DNA from: an uncultured Ruminococcus sp. | GTDB lineage: Bacteria; Bacillota; Clostridia; Oscillospirales; Acutalibacteraceae | Reading direction: 5' to 3' | Assembly: GCA_902776185.1 (NCBI GenBank) | Contig: CACYPH010000013.1 | Location: 1 to 52,384, forward strand | Length of the DNA: 52,384 bases | Shown here: positions 33,436 to 43,598 of the stretch, one piece after another | How the letters are laid out: every line of letters begins with the position of its first letter | Position numbering within the stretch: the stretch's first letter is position 1 | Translations under genes and position numbers: made by a program | Notes under the pieces: model-generated | What the model was told of the DNA's origin: nothing | Seen by the model: only the letters and a program-made list of their open reading frames with translations | Database searches by the model: none

Positions 33436-35025
33436 GTGTATATCATCATTTATGATTTCGGAACAAGCGCTGTAAAAACCTGCTTGTTTGAGATCGGCGC
33501 GGAGATTCGTCTTGCTGCAAGCTCCACTGCCGGTTACGGTATTTACATATCCGACGATGGCGGAGCAGAACAGGATACAGAAGAATGGTGGGCGGCGCTG
33601 TGCTCGACCACTCGCGATCTGCTTAAACAGTCCGGGGTCACGCCTGCCGAGATAGAAGGCATGGCGTTTTGCTCACAGATGCAGGGGGCTGTTTTTGTAG
33701 ACGAGAACGGTAACTCCCTTCGCCGCCCGATGAACTATCTGGATCAAAAGGGCGTCAAAGAGTACAAGGATTGTATGGCCCGCGGCGTCATTAAGGTATC
33801 CGGCTGCAGCCTATATAAACTTCTTCGGAATCTGATCGTCAATTACGCCGGTTCGACCAGTGCAAAAGACCCGGTCTGGAAGTACAAGTGGGTGGAAAAT
33901 AACGAGCCGGATGTATTCAAAAAAATATATAAATGGCTGGATATCGGCGACTATCTCGTTTCTCGCTGTACGGGCAGGATCGTCAGGACTGCGGACACTG
34001 CTTTTGCGACCTTCCTTTATGACACGAGAAAGGGAAAGGAAGGCTGGAACAAAGGGCTTTTGAAGATGTACAAGGTGGATCCCGACCATATGCCTCAGAT
34101 CATCGACTGTACGGATTTAGTCGGCGGACTCACAAAGACTGCGGCTCAGGAGCTGGGACTCGTTGAAGGCATCCCGGTCTTCGGGGGCGGCGGAGACACG
34201 ACGTTTGTCAATATCGGTGCCGGATGTACGAAACCCGGCGACACCCATATCTACGTAGGAACGTCGGGATGGGTCTCAACCTTTATGGATCATCAGACCG
34301 TCGATATCAAGGCCATGATTACCGGCGTCCTGTCTGCCAAACACGGATACTTCAATTATTACGCAGAGTTGGAAACAGCCGGAAAGTGCTTTGAATGGGT
34401 CATGGAGCATCTTGCACTGGATGAGATAAATGTATATTTGGATCAAACCAAAGTTACGGATGTTGAGAGCAAATACCTAAGCCTTTATGATTATCTTTCT
34501 GAAGAAGTCAGTAAAGTCCCTCCGGGAGCAAACGGCGTGATCTTTACCCCTTGGCTGCACGGTAACCGCTGTCCGTTTGAGGACTCAAATGCCGGCGGAA
34601 TGTTCTTTAACATCCGAATCGAAAACGGCAAAAGAGATATGATCCGTGCGGTTTTGGAAGGTATTTGCTATCACCTGCGATGGCTGCTGGAATGCTCAGA
34701 GAAAAAGGTAAAGGCATCTGATCCGATCCGCTTTGTCGGCGGAGGGGCATTATCTCCCGTTACCTGCCAGATGCTGGCGGATATTACCGGACGAACCATA
34801 GAGACGGTAGGTAATACGCAGGAGGTAGGCGCAATCGGAACGGCTCTTGTCGTAGCGGCGGGCATCAAAGGCGAGGATGTACTTGAATTGTCCCGCCGGC
34901 TTGTTAAAGCCAACCGCGCTTATATTCCGAATTTGAAGAATAAAGGCGTATACGACCGCAACTACACGGTGTTCAAAAAGCTCTACAAATCAAACGCCGC
35001 AAATTACAAACAGTTGAACTCCTGA
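33436..35025 (+). CDS. FGGY-family carbohydrate kinase (xylulokinase-like)
   Basis: 529 residues with a GTG start adjacent to the previous stop. It has the two actin-like ATPase domains of FGGY kinases: phosphate-1 loop YDFGTSAVKTCLFE, substrate region CSQMQGAVFVDENG and NYLDQKG, phosphate-2 loop HIYVGTSGWVSTF, and the C-terminal FVGGGALSPVTCQMLADITG. Phosphorylates a pentose or related polyol or ketose; the sequence alone does not fix the sugar. Located between a HAD phosphatase and a sugar symporter, so uptake and phosphorylation of the same sugar are likely coupled. Confidence 0.88.
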   Translation: MYIIIYDFGTSAVKTCLFEIGAEIRLAASSTAGYGIYISDDGGAEQDTEEWWAALCSTTRDLLKQSGVTPAEIEGMAFCSQMQGAVFVDENGNSLRRPMNYLDQKGVKEYKDCMARGVIKVSGCSLYKLLRNLIVNYAGSTSAKDPVWKYKWVENNEPDVFKKIYKWLDIGDYLVSRCTGRIVRTADTAFATFLYDTRKGKEGWNKGLLKMYKVDPDHMPQIIDCTDLVGGLTKTAAQELGLVEGIPVFGGGGDTTFVNIGAGCTKPGDTHIYVGTSGWVSTFMDHQTVDIKAMITGVLSAKHGYFNYYAELETAGKCFEWVMEHLALDEINVYLDQTKVTDVESKYLSLYDYLSEEVSKVPPGANGVIFTPWLHGNRCPFEDSNAGGMFFNIRIENGKRDMIRAVLEGICYHLRWLLECSEKKVKASDPIRFVGGGALSPVTCQMLADITGRTIETVGNTQEVGAIGTALVVAAGIKGEDVLELSRRLVKANRAYIPNLKNKGVYDRNYTVFKKLYKSNAANYKQLNS

Positions 35026-35081
35026 CGGATGGCGGCAAACGCGATTTGTATGATTTCAGATCAGTAAACGAGGAGGAAAAA

Positions 35082-36578
35082 ATGGATGACAACGTTAAAA
35101 TCAATTGGAAAGTAAAGTTTTTCTATGGTTTGGGGGATTTGTCCGCCAATATTTTGCTTGCCGCTTTTTCTTTTTATCTGCTGTTTTTCATGGTCAGCAT
35201 CGGCGGTCTCAAACCGGCTCTTGCTTCGCTTGTCTTTTTGGTCGCGAAAATCTGGGACGCGATAACAGACGTGTGGATGGGACGGATAAGCGACAACACA
35301 AAATCCAAATTCGGAAAAAGACGCGTCTATATGATATTCGGAGCCATTCCGTTTGGATTGATGTTCATCATATTATGGCTCTGCCCCTTCTCCGTAGAGA
35401 CGTCTCAATTTGTTAAGTTCGTTTATTATCTGATGGCGTATTGCCTGTTTAACACCACGTATACGATCGTGTACGTTCCGTATAACTCGCTCACTGCGAA
35501 TATTACAGACGATTACGACCAGAGAAGCAGCTTGACGACTGCAAGAATCGTGCTTGCCAACGTGGGGCTGATACTTGGCGCGGCTTTGTTCGGACTGCTT
35601 GCCGGAGACAATACCGTATTCTCGGATTTGTTTATTGACGCCGGATACACCCGATTTGAAGCAATAAAAAACTCGTATCTGGTCTCGAGCGCGATATTCG
35701 GCGTTCTTGCCAGCGTGACGATGCTGATCTCCGGCTTAAATGTCAAAGAAAGATATACGGGCAATGAAGAGAAAAACCCGTACGGACTGTTCAGGACTCT
35801 GTCTCAGTTCATTAAAATGAAGGAATTCAGATACACGACGGCGTATTATCTGACCAGTATGCTGGGATTCGATATCCTCTTGGCGTTGTTTATGTTTTAT
35901 ATCCAGGACAGTCTCGGATATGCGCCCGACGGTATCCTTTCGATGATTTTTGTCGCAATACCCCTGCTTGTGGCGATGGCGACGTCTGTCGTTTGGGACA
36001 AATTGTCGGCAAAATTTGAAAAACACAGAGTGTATTTGTTCTCGGTGATAATCACCTCCATCGGGCTGATCATCGCTCTGCTCGTCCCTTCTTTCAAAGG
36101 CGAAATGTATCAGTCTGCCTCAGCTTCGATGGGGGAACTGCTTTCATCCGGTACTACGATAGTCCTGACGCTGGCGGTATTTGTAGTCGGGTGCGGAATG
36201 AGCGGCATTCAAATCCTCCCATACGCATCTATTCCGGATATCGTCGAACTCGACGAATATACATACGGAATCCGGAGAGAGGGCGCATATTACGGTGTGC
36301 AAAGTTTTATCTACAAGCTTTCAAACGGCATCGCGCTTGCGCTTGTATCTCTTCTTCTGCAGCTGTTCCAGTACAAAGAGACCCCTTTTCTGGACGAGGG
36401 AACGGGCGAAGTCGTTTACGCATACGTACAACCTCAAACGGCACAAGATGCAGTCAGAATCATCTTCTGTGTTCTTCCGGTAGCAATATTCGTTATTTCA
36501 ATCATATGCGCATTTAAAGCCAATATGGGAAGAAACAGATTTAATTCCATAAAAGAAGAATTGGCTAAAAGAAGATAA
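35082..36578 (+). CDS. GPH-family sugar:cation symporter (MelB-like)
   Basis: 498 residues with about 12 transmembrane helices. Family signature after the second helix: KIWDAITDVWMGRISDNTKS then KFGKRRVYMIFG. Start ATG 35082 after AGGAGG; an in-frame ATG at 35046 precedes the ribosome site and is rejected. Transports glycosides or pentosides with sodium or protons across the cytoplasmic membrane. It follows the FGGY kinase by 56 bp. MFS members of other families lack the DxxMGxxSDxT pattern seen here. Confidence 0.9.
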   Translation: MDDNVKINWKVKFFYGLGDLSANILLAAFSFYLLFFMVSIGGLKPALASLVFLVAKIWDAITDVWMGRISDNTKSKFGKRRVYMIFGAIPFGLMFIILWLCPFSVETSQFVKFVYYLMAYCLFNTTYTIVYVPYNSLTANITDDYDQRSSLTTARIVLANVGLILGAALFGLLAGDNTVFSDLFIDAGYTRFEAIKNSYLVSSAIFGVLASVTMLISGLNVKERYTGNEEKNPYGLFRTLSQFIKMKEFRYTTAYYLTSMLGFDILLALFMFYIQDSLGYAPDGILSMIFVAIPLLVAMATSVVWDKLSAKFEKHRVYLFSVIITSIGLIIALLVPSFKGEMYQSASASMGELLSSGTTIVLTLAVFVVGCGMSGIQILPYASIPDIVELDEYTYGIRREGAYYGVQSFIYKLSNGIALALVSLLLQLFQYKETPFLDEGTGEVVYAYVQPQTAQDAVRIIFCVLPVAIFVISIICAFKANMGRNRFNSIKEELAKRR

Positions 36579-36639
36579 TAACACAGTTTCCTTAGATTAT
36601 CGAAACAAATCGTAAAAATATTAATCAGGAAGTGGTAGT

Positions 36640-38082
36640 ATGATCTCACTGTTGATATCATTTGCCGTTTTGATCGTAGGCTATATCGTCTACGGCAGAG
36701 TGGCGGAAAAAATCTTTGCGCCGGATGACAGGCAGACGCCTGCGATCGCGATCAACGACGGCGTCGACTGCGTTCCCATGAAGAAATGGAAGGCGTTTTT
36801 GGTGCAGCTCTTGAATATCGCCGGTACGGGACCGATCTTCGGCGCGCTGATGGGCGCGGTGTTCGGACCGGTGGTGTTCTTATGGATCGTGTTCGGTTCG
36901 ATCCTCGGCGGCGCGGTACATGATTATATGAGCGGCATGATCAGCTCGCGTCATAAGGGTGCGTCGATCGCTGAACTGTCAGGTACTTATTTAGGAAAAG
37001 CCGCAAAGTGGTTTATGAGACTGTTTTCGGTCGTTCTCCTGGTGCTGTGCGGCACGGTGTTCGTCACCAGTCCTGCCGTACTGCTCGACAAGCTCACGCC
37101 CGATTCGATGAACGGCACCTTTTGGGCGATCGTCATTCTTGTCTATTATTTGCTGGCAACGCTCCTGCCGATCGACAAGCTGATCGGAAAGCTGTACCCG
37201 ATTTTCGGCGTCCTGCTCATCGTTATGGCAATTACGGTATTGGGCGGTATCCTTTTCTCGGGCGGCAAATACACCATTCCCGAGCTGTCATTTCAGAATC
37301 TCCATCCCGATGGTACGCCGGTATGGCCGTATATGTTCGTTACGGTCGCCTGCGGTGCGGTATCGGGTTTTCACGCGACACAGTCGCCGATGATCGCCAA
37401 GTGCATCAAGTCCGAAAAAGAGGGCAGAAGCATCTTCTACGGCGCAATGATCAGCGAGTCGGTGATCGCGCTTGTATGGGCTGCCGCAGGCGTAGCCTTT
37501 TACGGAACGACCGAGCTGCTCAGCGAGGCGCTGAAGAGCGGCGCATCTGACGTCGTATATGAGATCTCGACCGGCGTTCTCGGCGTTTTCGGCGGCGTTC
37601 TCGCCGTTGCGGGCGTCATTATCTGCCCGATCACTTCGGGCGATACCGCGTTTCGATCTGCAAGACTGATCCTCGCGGAGACTTTCCGGTTGGATCAGAA
37701 GAAGATCACGAACCGTCTTTTGATCACGATCCCGTTGTTGGTGATCGGCGGGTTGTTGACATGGTTTGCCAGTGTCAACGACGACGGATTCCAGACGGTC
37801 TGGCGTTACTTTTCATGGAGCAACCAGACGCTCGCGATGGTCGCGCTGTGGGTAGCGACCGCATACTTGCTCAAAAAAGGAAAGTATCGCTTCGGCTCTC
37901 TGCTTACCGCGCTGCCCGCGACCTTTATGACCGCGGTGAGCGTAACATATCTCCTTATCGCTAAAGAAGGCTTCCAATTGGATCAAACCGTTTCTTATAT
38001 CGCAGGAGCAGCTGCAGCGGCGCTGCTGTTGATCGTATACCTGATCTTCCTGATAAAGAAACTTCGATCCGTAAAACGATAA
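36640..38082 (+). CDS. cstA: CstA-family carbon starvation/peptide transporter
   Basis: 480 residues, about 13-14 transmembrane helices. The CstA signature is at the N-terminus: GYIVYGRVAEKIFAPDD, then GTGPIFGALMGAVFGP and GAVHDYMSGMISSRHKG. FHATQSPMIAKCIKSEKEGR is a further conserved block. CstA proteins carry peptides or pyruvate. This is the short Gram-positive/anaerobe form (about 480-560 residues; enteric CstA is about 700). Ribosome site AGGAAGTGG. The next gene starts 32 bp downstream. Confidence 0.88.
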   Translation: MISLLISFAVLIVGYIVYGRVAEKIFAPDDRQTPAIAINDGVDCVPMKKWKAFLVQLLNIAGTGPIFGALMGAVFGPVVFLWIVFGSILGGAVHDYMSGMISSRHKGASIAELSGTYLGKAAKWFMRLFSVVLLVLCGTVFVTSPAVLLDKLTPDSMNGTFWAIVILVYYLLATLLPIDKLIGKLYPIFGVLLIVMAITVLGGILFSGGKYTIPELSFQNLHPDGTPVWPYMFVTVACGAVSGFHATQSPMIAKCIKSEKEGRSIFYGAMISESVIALVWAAAGVAFYGTTELLSEALKSGASDVVYEISTGVLGVFGGVLAVAGVIICPITSGDTAFRSARLILAETFRLDQKKITNRLLITIPLLVIGGLLTWFASVNDDGFQTVWRYFSWSNQTLAMVALWVATAYLLKKGKYRFGSLLTALPATFMTAVSVTYLLIAKEGFQLDQTVSYIAGAAAAALLLIVYLIFLIKKLRSVKR

Positions 38083-38114
38083 CACAATAACACTATAAAG
38101 AAAGAGGGAACACT

Positions 38115-39323
38115 ATGGAAAAAACAACGAAGCAAATGAAGGTCTGGCGCGTTGTCGCTATCATCACGATCTGTGCGCTGCTGACGGTCAGTACACTTTA
38201 CGCCGCCGGCGTGGGCTGGAAGCAAACCGAATCGGTTTCCGCAGACAAGACTGCCCCCGCTGATGAAACTGCCCCTGCTGATGAAACCGTCCCCGCGGAT
38301 GAGAATGTCACCATTGACGGGAATGAAGCGCTGTCGCTCTGGAACGACGGTACCGGCGCCAAGAAAAACCTGATCGATTATGTGAGCGCTGTTACAAAAG
38401 ACGGCTCAGCCGATTTTATTCCGGTCGATGACCGCATCGCGGTGTTCGATATGGACGGCACGCTTGCCTGCGAAACCTTCTATACGTACTATGACACGAT
38501 GATGTTCATCGAATACTGCCTGCACGATCATCCCGAGCGCGTTTCAGACGAGCTCAAAGAGGTTGCCGCGTCGATCAAACCCGGCTACGTTGCCGACGAA
38601 ACGCTTGCGCGGAACTTTGCAAAGGCTTATGCGGGCATGACCGTCGAGGAGTTCTATAACTACGCGGTGGAATTCGGCAAGAAGGAGACCGCGAGCTTTA
38701 ACAATATGCGCTACATCGACAATTTCTATCTGCCGATGGCTGAGCTTGTAGAATATCTCTATGATAACGGATTCACGATCTGGGTCATCAGCGGCACAGA
38801 GCGTACCACCACCCGCGCTATCGTCGCCAACTCTCCGATCAAAGACTATGTTGAGCCGGAGCACGTGATCGGTACCGATTTTGAGGTAAAGGTAAAGGGT
38901 CACGAGGATGAGCCGTCCAATATGGACTTCAAATATGAGAACGGCGACGAGCTTGTTCTTACCGGCGGCTTTATACAGAAAAACCTGAACGCCAACAAGT
39001 CCATCTACGTCGAGCGTGAGATCGGCAAACGTCCGGTGCTTGCTTTCGGCAACAGCGGCAGCGACACCAGCATGATGAACTACGCCCTTGACGAAAGAAA
39101 TCCCTACAAGGCGCAGGCGTATATGGTCGTCGCCGACGATAATGTCCGCGAATGGGGAACACAGGACTTCAAAGAAAAATCAGAGGAATACACTGAAAAA
39201 GGCTTTATATCGATCTCAATGAAGGATGATTTTGCAAAAATCTACCCGGACGAAATCACTAAGGCGGAGCAGCAATATATCCCCGACGATGCTCAGTCTG
39301 AGGATACTGCTAAAGCGGCATAA
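38115..39323 (+). CDS. Exported HAD phosphatase
   Basis: 402 residues. An N-terminal signal anchor (14-32) is followed by three imperfect ADETAP-type repeats (about 43-65), a linker, then a HAD domain: IAVFDMDGTLACETF (motif I), FTIWVISGTERTTTRAI (motif II), and LAFGNSGSDTSMMNYAL (motif IV). The cap resembles phosphoserine phosphatase-like enzymes. The active site is expected outside the cell, anchored or released, so it may recover phosphate or cleave an organic phosphate. Ribosome site AAAGAGGG. Confidence 0.82.
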   Translation: MEKTTKQMKVWRVVAIITICALLTVSTLYAAGVGWKQTESVSADKTAPADETAPADETVPADENVTIDGNEALSLWNDGTGAKKNLIDYVSAVTKDGSADFIPVDDRIAVFDMDGTLACETFYTYYDTMMFIEYCLHDHPERVSDELKEVAASIKPGYVADETLARNFAKAYAGMTVEEFYNYAVEFGKKETASFNNMRYIDNFYLPMAELVEYLYDNGFTIWVISGTERTTTRAIVANSPIKDYVEPEHVIGTDFEVKVKGHEDEPSNMDFKYENGDELVLTGGFIQKNLNANKSIYVEREIGKRPVLAFGNSGSDTSMMNYALDERNPYKAQAYMVVADDNVREWGTQDFKEKSEEYTEKGFISISMKDDFAKIYPDEITKAEQQYIPDDAQSEDTAKAA

Positions 39324-39646
39324 AAGATGCAATAGCTTAGCTTTTTGCTTGCTCACGGCTTTAAAAAAGGACAGAACGGAACGGTGACTGAAACCGGTTC
39401 GGCGAAGGCGTGCATTCTGTTCTCGCCCTCCGGGTTCGGCATCAACCTGATCCAGCATATCCGGGAATAAGTATTTGAAAATCTGCTCAGCTCTGCTGCG
39501 GTGGAGGCAGGACCTTTTCTCCGCCGCGGGGCTGATGCTTTTCGTTTGGTTATCTAAGGAATGAATCTCCGTATGGACTGCACTCCATGCGGAGATTTTT
39601 ATAGACAAAAATCCTGTTTTCTGGTATTATACATTCAGAATTATCC
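39324..39646. other. Gene-poor spacer with terminator and possible coding remnant
   Basis: Bases 39340-39470 read on the plus strand as 43 open codons ending CILFSPSGFGINLIQHIRE and TAA, with no start codon; the family is unknown and it may be a decayed gene tail. Bases 39470-39560 show nothing. At 39564-39600 a 14-bp stem with six-base loop and five T residues forms an intrinsic terminator. Confidence 0.5.
39564..39600 (+). terminator. Intrinsic terminator
   Basis: AATCTCCGTATGGA pairs with TCCATGCGGAGATT (one T-G pair) and is followed by a T run. It ends the transcript of the transporter and phosphatase genes. Confidence 0.85.
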
Positions 39647-40429
39647 GTGAAGATTGGGGTGGGATACTTGAAGCCGGAACTGATGCTCAGGCAGCTTGAC
39701 GCACCTGTTACCGTGAAAAATTTTGTGCGCAACGATCCGAAGTGCAATTATGAGTTTTACATGGTAGAGCTGTTGAATCACTCTGCTGAAATGCTCAGAC
39801 GTCACCCGCCGGAGTTCGTATGGCGTATGGCGCAGGCTCACGCCGAGTGCGATGCATATTCGGGGGATTACGGTATCGACTTCAAGCTGATCGCGTCCCA
39901 GTCAAGTATGAAGGCTTCCAGTATGCTTTCGCCCCGCTATGAGATCGATGACAACGGTATGATCGTCGGTTATGAGAGCAGACAGGATCAGCTCGGCGTT
40001 GAGAGCGAGATCACGGTGACGCGCATGCACGCCGCTCTGCGTCAGATGACTTTAGCAGATTTGGAACGGGTACGCCGTGGCGAGGATCTGCAAAACTATG
40101 AAAAGGACGTCAAGGTCTTCCTGGAAAAGCTCGAAACGAAAAAGAACCTGCTGCTGTTCTACCCCTACGAATATCGGTTTTCTGAGAATCGTCGTCCCGA
40201 TGACGGGGTTGAGAGATTGACGGATGCGCTGCAGTTCAGCTTCAGGAGCGCTATTCGGTATCGCAGCAAGCTCGTCCCGCAATATGAAACTTACCTCACG
40301 ACAGTGTATTACGACGACTTCGTTCTGCTCGGGATCACGAATAATCAGCTGTATTTGATGGATGTTGTTCCGGGGTATCAATGCCCGACCTTCGAACACC
40401 TGAGACGGTACGACTGGATAGGCAGATAA
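39647..40429 (+). CDS. Protein of unknown function
   Basis: About 260 residues; not recognised. The GTG at 39647 is the longest start. TTG at 39668 has a better ribosome site (GGGGTGGGA), giving about 253 residues beginning with KPELMLRQLDAP. The sequence is hydrophilic, has no signal peptide or membrane helix, and is rich in Arg, Glu and Tyr, with a charged helical stretch about 125-170. Near the C-terminus an alternating hydrophobic run YLTTVYYDDFVLLGITNNQL suggests beta strands. A TATTAT box lies 20 bp upstream. It stands alone between two terminated units. No family call is justified. Confidence 0.65.
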   Translation: MKIGVGYLKPELMLRQLDAPVTVKNFVRNDPKCNYEFYMVELLNHSAEMLRRHPPEFVWRMAQAHAECDAYSGDYGIDFKLIASQSSMKASSMLSPRYEIDDNGMIVGYESRQDQLGVESEITVTRMHAALRQMTLADLERVRRGEDLQNYEKDVKVFLEKLETKKNLLLFYPYEYRFSENRRPDDGVERLTDALQFSFRSAIRYRSKLVPQYETYLTTVYYDDFVLLGITNNQLYLMDVVPGYQCPTFEHLRRYDWIGR

Positions 40430-40525
40430 AATATGAAAGGCAAAGGATATATGAATACGGCGATCCCGACGCTTAATTGACACTCTTAACGATATACAGA
40501 ATTACTGCCGGAAAAGGATGGTTTT

Positions 40526-43486
40526 ATGAAAAAAAGAATTCTATCATTAACGCTCGTTATGCTTCTGTTGTTCCTGACAACCGCTGTGACACCGACAGCC
40601 GCGGCAGAGAGCAATGCGGAGCAGTATCTCGCTTCGATGTCTACCGAGGATAAGATCAGCATGATGATCATGCCGGCTTTCCGATGGAAAACGGATGAAG
40701 ATGGCAACCGATCCGATGTGACAGAGATCACCGAAGATATTGCCGCCTCGCTCGGCAAACACAGCTTTGCCGGCGTGATCCTGTTTGCACAGAACACAGC
40801 GACCAACGAGGGAACCGTACGATTTGTCGACGCTTTGCAGAAGACGAACGCCGCAGGCGGCGATCGTCCCCAGCTGCTGATCACCACCGATCAGGAGGGC
40901 GGGAACGTTACCCGCTTGACTCAAGGCACAATGATGATGGGCAACATGGCGCTCGGCGCGATCAATGATAAAGATACGACAGCGCAAGTCGCCGCGGCCA
41001 TCGGCAGCGAGGCAAAAACGCTCGGTATCAACGCGGATTTTGCGCCCGATGTAGATGTCAACAGCAATCCCGCTAATCCGATCATCGGCGTCCGATCTTT
41101 CTCAGACGACCCGCAGATCGTTGCGGCGCAAGGCAGTGCTTTTGTGCAGGCACTGAATGATACAGGCGTCATCTCGACCCTCAAGCATTTTCCCGGCCAC
41201 GGCGATACCGATACCGACAGCCATACCGGTCTGCCGAGCATCGACAAAACCTATGAAGAATTACAGCAGAACGAGCTGATTCCGTTTCAGGCGTGCATCG
41301 ACGCGGGATCACAGATGATCATGACCGCGCATATCGTCTATCCGCAGATCGAAAAGGATACTTATACATCAAAGCTGACCGGCGAGACGATCAATCTGCC
41401 CGCTACCCTCAGCAAGACCATCATCACCGATATCTTGCGCGGAGATATGGGATATGACGGCGTCGTCATTACCGACGCGATGGAGATGGACGCGATCGCC
41501 AAGCACTTTGACAAGTACGACGCGGCAAAGTTGGCGATCGAAGCGGGCGTTGATATTTTGCTCATGCCGTTTGTCCCCCAGTCGCATGATGATTTTGTTG
41601 AATTAGATACCTATATCGCAACACTGGCACAGATGGCAGATAACGGCGAGATCGATATGGATATGATTGACGCGGCTGTTCTCAGGATATTGAAGCTGAA
41701 AGAGAACAACGGTCTATTCACCCCATATGACGGCTCGGATATCGAAAGCCGTGTGCAGAACGCGGTTAACTCTGTCGGTACGAAAGACAGCCACGATAAA
41801 GAGTGGGAGCTCACCAAAAAGGCGATCACCCTTGTTAAGAACGACGATAACACCCTGCCGTTGACAAAGGAAAATCAAAAGACCGTTGTGCTGGTTCCGT
41901 ATGACGACGAGACCATCCCGATGAATTACGCGGTCAGAAAGCTAAGTGCAGACGGCAAGCTCCCCAAGGGAGCAGATGTGACCGCGTATTCCTACTACCG
42001 CAAATCCGCGGATGAAGTTCTGCCGATGATCGACGGTGCGGATAATGTCGTCTTTATGTCCGAGATCTACGGCGCTTATGCCTTGAAAAACGATACGGCA
42101 AAGATGGCGGATACTCTTGCCGATACCATCCATGAAAACGGAGGCAAGTTCATCGTGATGTCCGTTAGCCTGCCGTATGACGCCGCGCGTTTTGAAAAAG
42201 CGGACGCGATCATGATCGCCTATCTCGCACGGTCAATGCCGGTCGATCCCGGAGAAAAGACGACCGAGATCACGCAGTACGGTCCGAATATGCCGGTAGC
42301 GCTCTATATGATGTTCAGCGCCGACGATGCGCCGACCGCAAAGCTGCCGATCAATATCCCTGCGCTCGATGATGAATATAATTATACCGATACGCCCCTT
42401 TATGTCAGAGGCTTCGGGCTGACTTATCGAAATACGCCGGTTCCCGATACGTCGATCCTCGGCGATGTGGACGGCGACGGAAAGGTGACCGTTGTTGACG
42501 CGACCGCCATCCAGCGGAAGCTTGCGTCGCTTTCGGTATCAGCCTTCAACGAGAAAGCGGCTGACACCGACGGCGACGGTGAGGTAACCATCATCGACGC
42601 GACCGCGATCCAGCGCTGGTTAGCGGGTCTCTCCGCTCCCGAGGGGATCGGCGAACCGATCGGTGCTCAGCCTTCCGAGATCGAACACAAGCTGCTGAGC
42701 TGTGTCGATACCTATCAATGGGATAATGAATATGAGGATTGGGAGCTGTCCCAGACAACGACTGTCGAGTATGAGAACAGCTATCCTGTCCTGTTCGATA
42801 CGCTTGAAAACTACGATGACGCGGAACACGTTCTGACAAACATTACCTATACCTTTGACGGCGATCTTCCGCTGACCCGCACAGAAATCAAAGAATCCGA
42901 TGATTCTAAAACGACCGTCGAGTATTCGGACGGCAGGGTGTATAATCTCAAGCAGGAAACCATCGGTTCCGGAAGTTACGCAAAGCAAATGTACCAGTAC
43001 GGACACGGCGACGGCTACTTTACGGTAGTACTGCACGATACGTGTCGAGCAGGAAATGAATGGAATCCCGACATACATATGGAAGAAGTCGACTCTGTTT
43101 CGATCACGACGGAGAACGGCTTGCTGAAAAGCACGACGAATACCGGTATGTACGCGTACTGGAGTGAACGGGAAGAGAAGAAATGGATACGGTTCAGAGG
43201 TATCTATACCGCCGATTATGACGCCGACGGAATCGTCAGTCTGATGACCGCGGATTATGCCGATATCGGTACTCAGCAGCAGGCAAAATATGAAGTCATC
43301 AAAGAGAATGGCAGGATCACCGAGATCATCCAGTATACATTCGACGGCGAAGGCGGATGGAGCCCATTCACCAGATACGAGTTCGAGTATAACGATACCG
43401 AGATCAGCGCCGCAAGATACGCCTCGATGATGAATGATTTTATCACCAATCACGGCGGCAACTATTATATCTTCAACTGGTATTGA
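40526..43486 (+). CDS. Secreted GH3 beta-N-acetylhexosaminidase with internal dockerin
   Basis: 986 residues. Signal peptide 1-27 (ends TAAAES). The GH3 barrel (about 30-390) is of the NagZ subtype: KHFPGHGDTDTDSH (220-233) supplies the Asp-His acid/base pair and D317 in VVITDAMEMDAI is the likely nucleophile. A C-terminal GH3 subdomain follows (about 410-640). A type I dockerin lies at about 645-710 with two repeats (GDVDGDGKVTVVDATAIQRK; DTDGDGEVTIIDATAIQRW). It is not at the C-terminus: about 275 more residues follow, rich in beta strands with YD-repeat-like patterns. It releases N-acetylhexosamine from glycans or peptidoglycan outside the cell while tethered to a scaffold. Confidence 0.9.
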   Translation: MKKRILSLTLVMLLLFLTTAVTPTAAAESNAEQYLASMSTEDKISMMIMPAFRWKTDEDGNRSDVTEITEDIAASLGKHSFAGVILFAQNTATNEGTVRFVDALQKTNAAGGDRPQLLITTDQEGGNVTRLTQGTMMMGNMALGAINDKDTTAQVAAAIGSEAKTLGINADFAPDVDVNSNPANPIIGVRSFSDDPQIVAAQGSAFVQALNDTGVISTLKHFPGHGDTDTDSHTGLPSIDKTYEELQQNELIPFQACIDAGSQMIMTAHIVYPQIEKDTYTSKLTGETINLPATLSKTIITDILRGDMGYDGVVITDAMEMDAIAKHFDKYDAAKLAIEAGVDILLMPFVPQSHDDFVELDTYIATLAQMADNGEIDMDMIDAAVLRILKLKENNGLFTPYDGSDIESRVQNAVNSVGTKDSHDKEWELTKKAITLVKNDDNTLPLTKENQKTVVLVPYDDETIPMNYAVRKLSADGKLPKGADVTAYSYYRKSADEVLPMIDGADNVVFMSEIYGAYALKNDTAKMADTLADTIHENGGKFIVMSVSLPYDAARFEKADAIMIAYLARSMPVDPGEKTTEITQYGPNMPVALYMMFSADDAPTAKLPINIPALDDEYNYTDTPLYVRGFGLTYRNTPVPDTSILGDVDGDGKVTVVDATAIQRKLASLSVSAFNEKAADTDGDGEVTIIDATAIQRWLAGLSAPEGIGEPIGAQPSEIEHKLLSCVDTYQWDNEYEDWELSQTTTVEYENSYPVLFDTLENYDDAEHVLTNITYTFDGDLPLTRTEIKESDDSKTTVEYSDGRVYNLKQETIGSGSYAKQMYQYGHGDGYFTVVLHDTCRAGNEWNPDIHMEEVDSVSITTENGLLKSTTNTGMYAYWSEREEKKWIRFRGIYTADYDADGIVSLMTADYADIGTQQQAKYEVIKENGRITEIIQYTFDGEGGWSPFTRYEFEYNDTEISAARYASMMNDFITNHGGNYYIFNWY

Positions 43487-43521
43487 TGTTGATCCGGTTT
43501 TTCGGTACATCGCAAAAAGAT

Positions 43522-43562
43522 ATCCCCACCGCAGTATCTGTAATAGATACTGCGGTGGGGAT
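43522..43562. terminator. Long hairpin between convergent genes
   Basis: 18-bp perfect arms around a five-base loop (43540-43544). On the minus strand it is followed by ATCTTTTTG, so it best serves the operon from 49034. The GH3 gene ends 35 bp away on the other side. Confidence 0.8.
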
Positions 43563-43598
43563 CTTCAATTAATGATTCAACGGCGAGTACATTCCGGC

